Of a DNA stretch of 60,000 nucleotides, positions 12,506-24,100 are shown in pieces. Position numbers and translations under genes: made by a program. The DNA is taken from assembly GCF_032854445.1 (NCBI RefSeq), contig NC_088303.1, positions 5,775,501 to 5,835,500 of the forward strand, read 5' to 3'. Numbering within the stretch: the stretch's first letter is position 1; every line of letters starts with the position of its first letter. The notes under the pieces are model-generated. The model had not been told where the DNA came from and ran no database searches. It saw only the letters and a program-made list of their open reading frames with translations. Source of the stretch: Liolophura sinensis. Taxonomy: Eukaryota > Mollusca > Polyplacophora > Chitonida > Chitonidae.

Positions 12506-12855
12506 ACACGCCCCCTCACAAGCTTCACATTAAACCCCACTCACTCACCCACTCACATGCTTTACATTACACATCATGCACTCTCTCACTCACATGCTTT
12601 ACATTATACCCCAAGCACTCACCCATTCACATGCTTTACATTAAACCCCAAGCACTCACCCTCTCACATGCTTTACATTAAACCCCAAGCACTCACTCAC
12701 TCACATGCTTTACTTTAAACATCAAGCACTCACTCACATGCTTTACATTAAACCCCAAGCACTCTCTGTCACATACTTTACATTAAACCCCAAGCACTCT
12801 CTCACTCACATGTTTTACATTAAACCTCAAGCACTCGTTCACTCACATGCATTAC
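12506..12855. repeat. Irregular minisatellite of about 33-41 bp, 8-9 copies
   Basis: Units consist of AAACCCCAAGCACTC, a run of 1-3 CACT steps, then CACATGCTTTACATT. Unit length varies with the number of CACT or CTCA steps, so a microsatellite is nested inside a minisatellite. The two overlapping ORFs here (Thr/Leu/His-rich) are by-products of the array. Confidence 0.9.
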
Positions 12856-14207
12856 ATGTAGTACTGGCACTACTCATTTGAAACCTGAGCCCATTTTCAT
12901 CACACATCAAAGATTCCAACACAGCTACATGTACAATAAAAATGTTTTGCTCTGGAAAGTTTAAATTTTTTACATGTACACTTATTCTTTACTGCCAAAC
13001 AATGTACCAACTACAGTTTGAGTTGTTTCTTGCCCTGAGTTTGGCTTTTAAAGCACTTGAAATTTGTGATTTAATTCTTGAGTTTACTGGAAAACAAAAT
13101 ACCAACCACTTCCAATTTAAGTCTTGAGTTGCTTGATATATAAGCTTTGGGCACATATTGGGTGTGTCTTAAGACTTAAGCCAAAGATTCAAAATCTTTA
13201 ACTAAATGACTTAATTTGTCTAAGATTTATAATTGGATCAAGTTTCCTTTTTGCATTTCTTTTGGTTGCCAGAGTTTTTGGGTGATAGTAATAATGGGGA
13301 GATCCAGAACAAGGGTAAAGTCACACATGCCGAGTACAAAGATCAACAAACAGATAAACTTGCATAAGACCAAAGCTTCAATCAGCTGCTTTTGTACATG
13401 GGCCCAACCTCTACTGTATGTAATACCAAGCAGCTGTTTTATTTTATTGAGAGACTATCAAGATTGGCATATAAATATAGCATATAGTGAAGAATGTATG
13501 ATTCCTAGGTGCTTATATACATGTAGAGAATGTGTGTGAACTGACAGGCTATAGTTGTGATAGCAATCAGATCCAGAGCAAAATCAAGAGCCATTACCTA
13601 GAGCACATCATAAATTTCCACTAAAAGCAAATCATTCTTGTCAAAGCAATGACAAGAAGCAATATTGCTTGGAATCTCTTGACTCATCTGTCATATTCTG
13701 TGAATTGTTGTTATTGTAAAGTAATTCATTCATCAATTCTCGACTAAACAGTTGTCTGATGATTTCCCTTGTTTACAGAATGGCTGATTCAATAGAAAAT
13801 AGCATACTGATCAAGGATTAAGCTAGCTGCCAAGGTAACATGGCATTCTGCACAGAGTGAAGTATTGTATCCGGAATATTGTGGACATGGTAATAATGCT
13901 GAGCACATCAAATGCCTTCACCTGTTAAAGTATTCAAGAGTGCCTGTTGAGAAGATGTTCTACACAACAAGGGGTGGTAAAACTACCTAGAGAAATGCTC
14001 GGATAGCCGACATTATTGATAGCCTGAAATGTGTAGTATGGAAAGAAAAGATATACCTTTGTAACACGAACAGTATTACATATTTACCAGTATATGTAGG
14101 TTTGATAGCTCAGGTTTACAATACGGAAGCATGTTTAACATGCACAACAGAGTCAAGGACAATCAAGGTTATTGTGTATTAATACATTTAAATGTATATT
14201 TATACAC
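12856..14207. other. No gene recognised
   Basis: Short ORFs at 12942-13127 and 13216-13539 have no recognisable features. Several TACATGTA octamers occur (12853, 12926, 12972 and 13520). Otherwise unremarkable. Confidence 0.5.
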
Positions 14208-14400
14208 ACTGTAACGCCTCAACCTTTTGGCATGTTTGCATGGTGTCTATTCAATATTCTGAAGGCATTCTTCTGTAGAGACTGATAAAATTATACTCCA
14301 ACCTATGTTGTTTTGCCTTCAAAATCTAATTATAAATATGCATAAATTGACTGAAAGTTGCCCTTCCATTTGCGAAAAGGTAGTGGAATTAGGGTATATA
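14208..14400 (+). repeat. Dispersed repeat, family A (copy 1)
   Basis: A repeat of about 190-215 bp runs from AACCTTTTGGCATGTTTGCA through ATTCTGAAGGCATT, GAGACTGATAAAATTATACT and CAAAATCTAATTATAAATAT to GAAAAGGTAGTGGAATTAG. The same order occurs at 32523-32740 (plus) and 36822-37050 (minus). It is non-coding, with no terminal repeats that I could define. Confidence 0.65.
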
Positions 14401-15159
14401 CAACGGCCTGTAAGGCGATAATCTGAGAAATAGGCCTGTTGTGTACAGATCAGTTAGAAACTGTAAACAATATGGACTGACAGTAAAATAGGCAGTCAAG
14501 TGCTGTGAACTTTAAACTGACAGGTTTTTGGTGAACATTGAGGTCTATTGAACTAGCGGTGTTAGAGAATATCAAAGAATGATACATGTGTGGTTAGGGG
14601 AACTTGAGTTAATCGTTCTTGTCATCACTGTGGTATTACACTGCCAGGAGGTGATGAATGTTAGGAACTAATTGTCTCAGTATTTAAAGATGTTAGGGAG
14701 AAAATGAAATTTTATCATCTGTCCATCTAGCAATGGTTAGCTAGAGAACCAATGGTACATCGTTAAGTTGCCCAGCTCCCGTGCTCATTCCTTTGTGCCA
14801 CCCATTTAAAACACCTTTTTGTTGTAAATTAATTTAATATGAAGGACAAATATGAATTTCCGATAAATCACTTTCTGGTTGAGATTGCATGAAGTATGCA
14901 CAGAGGTTATTTGCACAGTTATGGTAAATGGCACACATGGCCATGGATCCGTAGTCTGCAGAATTTGTGATGCGCATGAAGACTTTTTGGTTTAACTACG
15001 GTAATATAGACTGATGCGATTAGGCAAAAGTTAACGGGGAGAAATGACCATCAAAGAGTGAAAAGTAGATCTAACGGAGGTGCACTAATCCTGATAAAGG
15101 AGTGCAAATCTGTGCATGCAAAACTCCTGGGTGCCTTTAACCCAGCCAATGCAGTCTCA

Positions 15160-15420
15160 GCAACATGTCCGATAACGGGTGAAATTTGATTGAGCCAATG
15201 CTGAGAGCTGTGTGGCTGTGGCGTCTGGGGAGCTCTGAGCTGCGCACGTTCAATGAGTTGAGCCGTCCGCTCTTCTCTGGCCCAGCCACTTTATAGAAAT
15301 TAGTTTGATAAATGAGTTAAGCCAGTTGGTTTAACGCGCGGCCTCAGATAGCCGGACTCAGGCTGGTAAGAGTACGTCACCTGGAAGGGATCAGACTGGG
15401 GAAAAGCTCGCGGGATGTCA
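15160..15420 (+). promoter_or_regulatory. Locally GC-richer patch, possible promoter
   Basis: This patch is clearly richer in CpG and GC than its surroundings (for example GTTTAACGCGCGGCCTCAGA near 15330 and CTCGCGGGATGTC near 15408). It contains a TATA-like TTTATAGAAA at about 15291, a CRE-like TACGTCA at about 15373 and a donor-like CTG/GTAAGAG at about 15366. It lies 2.6 kb upstream of the first visible channel exon, so it could be a promoter with a non-coding first exon. This is an inference; nothing proves transcription. Confidence 0.2.
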
Positions 15421-16751
15421 AACTCAGATGTGAGGTGCTTGAATTGCAGCCCTACGTGCTTCATTTTATGTCTGACCAAAAAGCTGGGAAAAAAGTCCAC
15501 TTTCTTCTGAGGATAGGCATCGGGAGCTTTACGATGCTAGGAGCAAAGTATAATTCCAAAAGCTTATCGGACTTGATTGTTGTTTATAACGTAGGTAAGA
15601 CATGTATTGACCTTTTAAGTATTCCTTTAAGATAGAGAAAGCCTTCAGCAGATGAATAAGTTTGGTTATGTTAATTACGGTCACAGTGTTCCATGAAATC
15701 AGCGAGACAATTTGCATATTAATGACTGTATTCATGCACTCTGTTCAAAAGATGGCTAATTTTATGTAGAGCCGCTTGATTTTAACTGGTTTATTTTAGG
15801 ACCTGGAAAGCAAATTGAAAGTGCTAAGAAATTGTAGACTATAAGCTAGCAGGCGTTAATCATATTAATGCCGTATAATAGTTACTGGGTATGAAATTCA
15901 TTGGAAATAATTTAAACTAGATTTATCTTAAGATTTGATGTGATGTTTGGTGCTTCATGATCAAAACTTACATTAATAAGTTATTTAATCTTACACGACT
16001 ATTCAGCTTTTACATTTCTCTTTTACTTAAGCATTTCCAGATATGGTCTATTCCATTTCTTTGAATAACCTACCGTAATTCTTCAACCTTTTTAACCACC
16101 ACTTCAACCAATATTCTGAGAGAGAGTTGGGGTGTAGAGAAATAACCTATTCAGTTTTATGATGCATCTGACAATCTCACTCAATTTTCTTGTGGCTAAG
16201 TTTGTGGTGGCAATGATTGTTCTCCAGAGTAAACTTTTATTTACCTATTGCATCAGAAGACTTACGACACATGTTTTAACACGTGAAGTATATAATGATG
16301 ATGTTATCTTGTAGTGGTTGTTGGTTTTATGTATGTATAGGTGGATGTCTCCTTTTTATCACTGAATATTTGTACTCAGAGGTGTGAAGCCGGGGACAAA
16401 GATGAAAGTTAAAATATTCATAAAATACCTTGGCTTAATCGTCATTTTACCAATATTTCACTTCAGTGTTATTGTTTTTCAGTATTGAGTAGAATTATTA
16501 ATGCATTTGAGAGGTAATACATTCTTGTCATTTAGGAAACATGATTACAACATATGATTTATAACTTTTTAAGACCATGTATTTGTAACGTGCAAATTAC
16601 ATTACATGGCTAAGTCCTACATTATCTGCAAATTTGTAACTCTTTGTCACCATAAACTGAGTTCTGTGGTTATAAGTTGGAATGTGATGATAGTAACATT
16701 TTGTCTCATTTTAAAAAGGCAAGCATATACATGTAAATGAGTATGGCTTTA
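15421..16751. other. No gene recognised
   Basis: Two opposing ORFs (15435-15635 and 15529-15735) show no domain. Near 16077-16165, CTTCAACCTTTTTAACC and then GGTGTAGAGAAATAACC echo dispersed-repeat pieces seen at 3380 and 32530. Confidence 0.45.
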
Positions 16752-17335
16752 TTAAAGGAGAAGAAAATTAAAATATCAATCAAATACTATTGAAAAGAGC
16801 ATGCATTTTCTTGCAGGTGCATGCCACAAAACAAATTCTAATATGTACCTCAAGTTGATAAATTATAAATAAAGTCAGCACCAAAATCTGCTATGGGCCA
16901 CTCCATTTTGCCTAAGAACTAGTCCTGAAGTCTTCTGTGTTAGGGGGAGAATTGCTGTCAGAAACCGCCAAAGTGAAGTTCGTACATTTCCAATAGAACT
17001 CTTCTTCCCAGAAGGCAGTGAACAGTACAGTTTGTTCTCCACTTGACGATCGGGAAACTGGAATGTTGGACATAGGTTCCAAGTTTAGATGAACAAGCCG
17101 GCAGTTTTATCGACTCTCATTGGCTGAGAGGCAACACACCCCCAGCATAAATTACAGGGTGTTAAAGATGGAGGACGTCATGGACGCAGCGATTTATGCA
17201 AGCTTTGTCATTTTCAGAGTTTGTGTGAATGGCGAGGAAAAATCGCAAAATTATACAGCAGGCACTACCAGATAGATAAAAATGTTCTGTTTTCAGGCCA
17301 TAGTGTTCATGTTTTTAAGTTTTCTTCTCCTTTAA
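16752..17335. mobile_element. 584-bp miniature inverted-repeat transposon (TTAA-flanked)
   Basis: The left end is TTAA then AGGAGAAGAAAATTAAAA (16752-16773). The right end, read on the opposite strand, is TTAA then AGGAGAAGAAAACTTAAAAA (17335 backwards). The inverted ends match over about 18 bp with a single-base indel. TTAA at both junctions is the target-site duplication known for piggyBac-type elements, but TTAA is self-complementary and could simply be part of the inverted ends. The interior (GC-richer, 16890-17230) has no transposase ORF, so the element is non-autonomous. It lies 650 bp upstream of the first visible channel exon. Confidence 0.75.
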
Positions 17336-17985
17336 AAGTAGCAAGCAGTGAAATAAACCAGTTTTAAGAGGGTTTTTTTTTGTTCTTTGCTTATCAAAAC
17401 TACAGTGTATATGTAAATGATGTATGTAGAACTTGGCACACACTGTTAAAGTTTGTCTATCAACCCGATTAACAATTGTCAGGGAAATGATTTTTTTCTA
17501 CTTTTTTTCTTCTTTATTAGAATAATGTTTTAATGGATCAATTTGTCCGGAAACACACTAAGAAAGACATGTATATTTTAATATTTTTAAATAGATATTT
17601 CATGTTGATAAAATTGTTATGACTTGTGATATAATGTAATATCTGATATTCTATATATAGATGATCAGCAGCTATTTATATTTAATATCTGTAATTAGAA
17701 TGACTGAATGAATGCTTGGGGATTGATGTCGTACTCTTTTGGGAAGGTCTGGCGGCAATCTGGGGATGGTCATGGTCTCCTCCTGCACCCTACTGGTACA
17801 TTTTTACAATTATTGTCATATTTATACAGTCACACTTTTGAGAAATATCAGTATGCATTAGAGTATCCCTAGGCTACTACAATTCTGCCATGCAGTGCAG
17901 ATTGAGTTACTAATGAACAATTTTGGATGTGCATGGTGTACTGTGCACATGTTTATCACTGTTGTCTTCCTGATTTTGGCTTCAG
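17336..17985. other. Presumed intron sequence upstream of first visible channel exon
   Basis: AT-rich sequence without a gene. It ends in a pyrimidine-rich acceptor (GTCTTCCTGATTTTGGCTTCAG). The ATG at 17895 is in frame with the exon, but its extra residues are mostly encoded by this acceptor tract, so I treat it as intronic. The exon that supplies the first base of the split codon was not found. Confidence 0.6.
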
Positions 17986-18196
17986 GCACACGCAGGCAAA
18001 GCTGGGCATCCATTACTAGTCGTGACTCGCTGTTCTCCGGGAGTAGGTGGAGACTCCGACCTATCCCCAATCCCAGCATCTCGGACACGATCTCTGACCC
18101 ACGCACGCCGTTGCACAGCCCAAACTTCCGCACAGGAAGCTGGAATGATTCGTTTTTTCCAGAAGGAAACTCTCACCAGGATGACAATCTATCCAT
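17986..18196 (+). CDS. CNGB exon 1 (first visible): Ser/Arg-rich N-terminus
   Basis: Acceptor GGCTTCAG at 17985; donor GTAAGT at 18197. It begins with two bases of a split codon and ends with AT, which the T at 21519 completes. It encodes about 70 residues rich in Ser, Arg and Pro ([16 protein letters not shown], then PNPSISD), probably disordered and with several possible phosphorylation sites. It is not conserved enough to recognise alone; membership rests on phase and the following exons. Confidence 0.75.
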
Positions 18197-21100
18197 GTAA
18201 GTTCTTTCTTTCTTTACTAATTGCCACTTTAATAGACTTGCTGTAAGTTTTCTCAAATTGTGGCTGAAAGAAATTTGCATCTCCATCAGGTTATTAAGGC
18301 CGGGTTTACATGTACATCAACCTTGAAAATTGGAGCAACTGGATTTTTGGGAACTGCAAGAATCTCTGAGCATCTGAAAGGAAATGGGAACACCCGATAA
18401 GGCATTACTTTTAGTCTGTCTGTGCAGACTTTCAATCACAGACAACTGCTGTCTCAGAAGTTGTTCCAAAATGAACTTTCTTCAAATTGAAGCATCTAGT
18501 TGTATCCAGATGTGTCAATCTATGCATGCTTGCACCCAGTTAAGCACAGCTTCCACACTTGCACTTCATGCATCACATGCAATAAGTCACATGGCAGTCA
18601 TGTTGCTACCCCAGAACCAACAGTCGCAGCTAGTCGTAGTCGAGCTTTACATGCACACTGAAACAGGGACTTGTCAGACATTGCTAGATGCTCACAATGG
18701 CAAAGTAATTTGAAATGTTTCAACACAAGTGTAATGTGTAGGTTATCTGTCAAGCTGGATCCTTTTTGGTCCTCTACCAGTGTACCGGTGGGGGAACTAT
18801 AATAAGATCATATATACCTGGTCTGATCTGTTAGTCTTTAAGTCTGTCACGAAACCATGAGTTTTCAACCATCATAGCGGTTTATCATCTTGTATTAGAA
18901 CTTGTTCCATGCGAGGCTTCGCAGTGGTAAGTCGCAGATGACTTTCAGATGATGAAAATAATGATCGTTTTTCTTCTGTCTTGGATTTTGACAGTTGTGA
19001 TAATTTGGGGATGGTCATTGATAAACTCTCACATTTTTACAACAAAACTGTTGATTTTCCATTGAAACGTGTGTTCATGCATGGATGAGTTCAGGATTTG
19101 ATGATTTTTTCCTACAAAATAAAAGCAGGATATACTTGGAAATTACAGAAAGTTTGCTAAATGTTTGTATATAATTTGGCCATTTCTAGATTGAAGACTG
19201 TGTAGTTTGTTTATAGATGAGGATGATATTTATTTGCGTATTTGTATTGATTATCTCTATATAGTGTGAGGTTTGCTGATGTATAACTGTTAGGGTGAGG
19301 CTTATTTGTGTCATGCTGATGATCAGTGTATAGTGCGAGGTTTGCTGACGTAGAACTTTTAGGGTGAGGCTTACTTGTGTTATACTGATGATCTCTATAT
19401 AGTGTGAGGTTTGCTGACATATAACTGTTATTGTGAGGCTTACTTGTGTTACACTGATGATCACTGTATAGTTTGAGGTTTGCTGACGTGTTAAGGTGAG
19501 ACTTACTTGTGTTATACTCATGATCACTGTATACTGTAAGGTTTGCTGACATGTAACCATTAGGGTGAGGCTTACTTGTGTTATACTGATGATCACTGTA
19601 TAATGTGAGGTTTGCTGACGTATAGCCATTAGGATAGGACTTGTGTTATACTGATTATCTCTGTATAGTGTGAGGTTTGCTGACGTGTTAAGGTGAGGCT
19701 TACTTGTGTTATACTGATGATCACTATATAGTGTGAGGTTTGCTGACGTGTTAAGGTGAGGCTTACTTGTGTTATACTGATGATCACTGTATAGTGTGAG
19801 GTTTGCTGACGTGTTAAGGTGAGGCTTACTTGTGTTATACTGATGATCACTGTATAGTGTGAGGTTTGCTGACGTGTTAAGGTGAGGCTTACTTGTGTTA
19901 TACTGATGATCACTGTATAGTGTGAGGTTTGCTGACGTGTGTTAAGGTGAGGCTTACTTGTGTTATACTGATGATCACTGTATAGTGTGAGGTTTGCTGA
20001 CGTGTTAAGGTGAGGCTTACTTGTGTTATACTGATGATCACTGTATAGTGTGAGGTTTGCTGACGTGTTAAGGTGAGGCTTACTTGTGTTATACTGATGA
20101 TCACTGTATAGTGTGAGGTTTGCTGACATGTGTTAGGGTGAGGCTTACTTGTGTTATACTGATGATCACTGTATACTGTAAGGTTTGCTGACGTGTGACC
20201 ATTGGGGTGAGGCTTACTTGTGTTCTACTGATGATCACTGTATAATGTGAGGTTTGCTGACATATAACTGTTAGGATGGGACTTACTTGTGTTATACTGA
20301 TGATCACTGTATAGTGTGAGGTTTGCTGACATGTGTTAGGGTGAGGCTTACTTGTGTTATACTGATGATCACTGTATACTGTAAGGTTTGCTTGTGTATT
20401 TGTGCTGCCATATAACCGTTTGATACATTGAGTATTGCCTATGTATACATATTTATACTGACAGTGGCCTTTCGAAGCTTTTAGTTGAAGATTTCCATGC
20501 AGGCCTAGATCTATGTTAATGGCTTTTGGGGTGATATTTAGGTGAATTGCAATGTATCATTAAAATGATAGTGAAACAAAATATGCCATATTTCATCCGT
20601 TTTTTTTTTTATTTTTTTATATTATTGTACAAAAGGATTTTAGCATGGTACATTGCTCTTTACATATTGGTAATGAAGGAAATAATAAAATTCCCCAAGA
20701 GGTATAACTTACCAGACAATTAAAGTCCCTGTATAAATAACCTGAAGAATTGCCTCTGTGATCTATTCAGTTTAATAAAGAGCTATTCAAGTTAAAAAAT
20801 GTAATTTGCATTTTAAAATAAGGTTTAATAAAGAGGATCAAGATAATTGGTAGTGCTTTCCTAAATTATAACAGTGTAATTTACATGAATCATTGGTATG
20901 AATGCATGAATTCTTATTTTTGCTCTTTTTGCAGGATCATATGGTAACAAAACTTTTTCCGCTTTTTGTATGATGATTATGTCAACGATGTCAAGAACAT
21001 TTATCGCATGTTCTAGTGATGTCATGGTTAAAGCCGCAACTAGCGTACTTCCAACGATGCCATTTCAGCAAAATTGCATACGTGACTTGAAATCCTAACT

Positions 21101-24100
21101 CTGCCTTGTTCAGAATTACATCTGGATGTTTACACATCACTGATACAAGTAAACTGTATTTACAAAAACTAACACAGCGAATGAAAATGGACCATAGCTC
21201 CTTAATGCACATCCAGTTCTAGCTTTTCCGTGGCAAAAAAGCTTCATATAACAGGTGTTTATCTTGATTTGCCTTAATTAGCCTTATAAAAGGTATCCAT
21301 CTGTGACTTTCCTGGCAGTCTTTTTTAGAGAACGGCCGCAATTTAATTACCTTGTTTGTGTGTTCCATGTTCTTCTTGGTCAATCAGGCAGCACCTGCCT
21401 GGTATTCTGTTTTTTTTTTCTGTGATGAATTGTTGCTGAAACTTAATACAGCCATCGATCATGAAAACAATTAAATGGTTCACTTGTTCATTGTTTTTTT
21501 TTTTTTTTTTTTATCCAGTGTCAGCACATCGAACAGCCTATCAAATGTCAGCAGTAACCTGAGTGAAAGGTTTCGTGAGCTGTATCGCGCGTTCTCTAGC
21601 CGTACTCAGCGCTTCAAGGAGAAGACAACCCAACCGCCCACTCCCTCTTCCACTTCCAGCTATGACACTAAATCAGGTGGGTCCACAATTTGTGGGTATA
21701 CTTCTGTTGTCTTTTATGATGATATATGCTGAGAGATAATGGATCTAACTATAAAAGAAGGAATCTCTGTATATATACATGTATTTCTGTCTGTTGTGTA
21801 TTTCCTGCACAGCTGTTTATCTGGGATGCAGTTCTCACCTGCTGAGCCGGTATATATTGCTTACCCAAAGAAGTACTGTATATTGAGCAAAAACTGCGTG
21901 CACAAATTAGGCAAAAATGTCACAAATCTTTTAATTCAAAGGGCATAGGTTTTGACAAGCTGGCATTGTGTACAAATACAGTTATATTTAACTGTTGGAT
22001 GAATACCACATTTGTATGACGTAGTTCCAGGCATGCTACATGTATTTACACCATGTGATAGATAGGATTTTTTAAACAGGTAGTAGTTAAACAGAACCAG
22101 TAGTTAAAATCTAGATTCATTATTTAAATAGGCTTCAGTTGAAATTATTAAATATCTGAATGGAATTTATTAAAACTTATTAACTGTTTTTAAGTTATTG
22201 AAAAGTTATATTTGAAATAAGAGCAAAATGAACAGCTGTGCTTTGTGGCAGAGGTTTATGGTCCGTGCAGCTTGATGGTGTAATATTTGCATTTGTGCAA
22301 TTTGTGCTGTTCTGTAACCTCATCTTGTTGTTGCCTTACTGATTACCATGGTGAACGTTCCATATGCTTGTGGTTACTTGTTTCTGCATGGGTGATTTGC
22401 TGTCATTGATATCAGCATATAAACAACAGTAAAACTTCTGCCTAAGATGTAATGGTGATGGACTTACTAAGTATTGATTCAAAGCAGATTCATCATCAAT
22501 AGCAGCATTCAGGTATTGATGCATTGAAATTACAGCATGGTTTATGTATTATGGGCTATATTGCAGCCTTTAAATACTTGCATGTGCAGGTACCGTACTG
22601 CTAGGCTCAGGGTATTTTTTCTTGATCAGGCAGTCAACATCCCATTTTGAGTTTTGAATCAATGAAACCAGAGACCTGCACATTAGCAATTAGGCTTGCT
22701 TTCAAATATGTTACGTAATGTTATTTGAGTGCCATTAAACAGTCTGAAAATGGGAAGAGTTTCCCATGCAAAATAATTGTGACCTACGCTTTGCTAGACT
22801 ATTGTTTGAGCACAGCGATGAAGTGTTACTCATTCATTGTAAAATAATAAGGCTTATTTCAGCTTCGATTAGAGCCCTTATTGCACCGCAGAAGGTATGC
22901 CATTCATTTTGTCTTGCTACTCATATGGCACAAAAGCTTTAGCTTGCTCTCAGTTTACCCTAATATATCTTGACCAGTTTTTACCTTCCCAGGTTCACCT
23001 TCCGTCAGAACATGCAGTTTACTGTGGACTAACACACATACATGCCTGATTAAAGGCACTTGCCTAATTCAGTTAAAGATGTCAATTCCATGACATTAAT
23101 GTCTGATCTTGCTTCAGGACAGCACCTTTCCCACCATGCTGTTTTCATATGATCCTTTAGCGACATCATGATCACAGTTAAGCTAATTAGCCTAGTTTGG
23201 TTCATAATTTCACCGCTGTGTTCAACAGTTTAATGTACAAAAAGATAAATTATTCTTGTCAAATAAACTTGCAAAAAACTTTTACCATTTTGCAAATCAG
23301 CATTTATTCCTTAATAATGTCTTGTGCAAAAATACATATGAAAATTACATTGATTATAGTCATTTTTCTTTGCATGCTTTGAAGTGAGTCAGATTCCAGT
23401 AAATTTAGCAGTTTTTCTTAGGTGAACAGTGTGACTTAGAAAGAGTATTGGGGTTTTGTACATACAGTTCAGCTTTTCTCAGGATCTGTGCAAACATATG
23501 TACTTTTATACAGGACTGAAGGGTCGATGTTAATTTCCCCTACTTTTTCGCAAATTGAATAATCATGAGAATGTACAAATGAGGTTGAGAAACTTTTGAG
23601 AAGCTCTGAGGAGCAGTAATGGTTAGCTACTTTGTTCCACATGATCTGAGAAAGTTGATTATCATTTAGCTGCCCTGCACTCCTGCGATAGTAATTCTGG
23701 GTCAATGTGCTCTTGCTGATTTGGAGAGAATATTTATAGAGTTTTGATTTTGGTGAGAGTGGCAATATTTGTTTTATCAGATCTGCCATTGTAAACCAAT
23801 ATCTCATCCAGAAATGTGCTCCAGACAAATTACAAGCTCTTTATGCAGTTGGGGCCGATTCCGATAATTGACGTAAATCGACCGGTAGAATTACTCCATT
23901 GGGAAGGCTATTGAAACCACTGATGAAGGAATTATTCAAGGCACGCAATCTGTGGTCTGCGAGAAAATATTTTTACATGAAGATTATGGATATTTTTTTC
24001 CTTCAGATTTCTTGAAAATGATCAAAGCAGCAAAAAATGTGTTAATTGTTTGGGAAGTGTCTCTGAGGAATTTAAAGTTTTCTTAGAGTCAAGTAGGATA

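Noticed and set aside
8020-15735. Scattered 60-107-codon ORFs as upstream channel exons or small genes
   Set aside because: None ends at a phase-1 donor with plausible content, and none shows a recognisable domain.
17895-17985. ATG at 17895 as the channel start codon
   Set aside because: The extra residues are encoded by a typical polypyrimidine acceptor (GTCTTCCTG..TTGGCTTCAG) and look like translated intron. It remains a minor possibility.
19186-20307. Minus-strand Ser/Thr-rich repetitive ORFs ([20 protein letters not shown] type)
   Set aside because: The 63-bp array is divisible by 3; it is intronic and shows no codon-level constraint between units.
23469-23828. 119-codon minus-strand ORF in intron 2
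   Set aside because: No motif or domain recognised, no repeat relatives seen and no splice context; probably chance.
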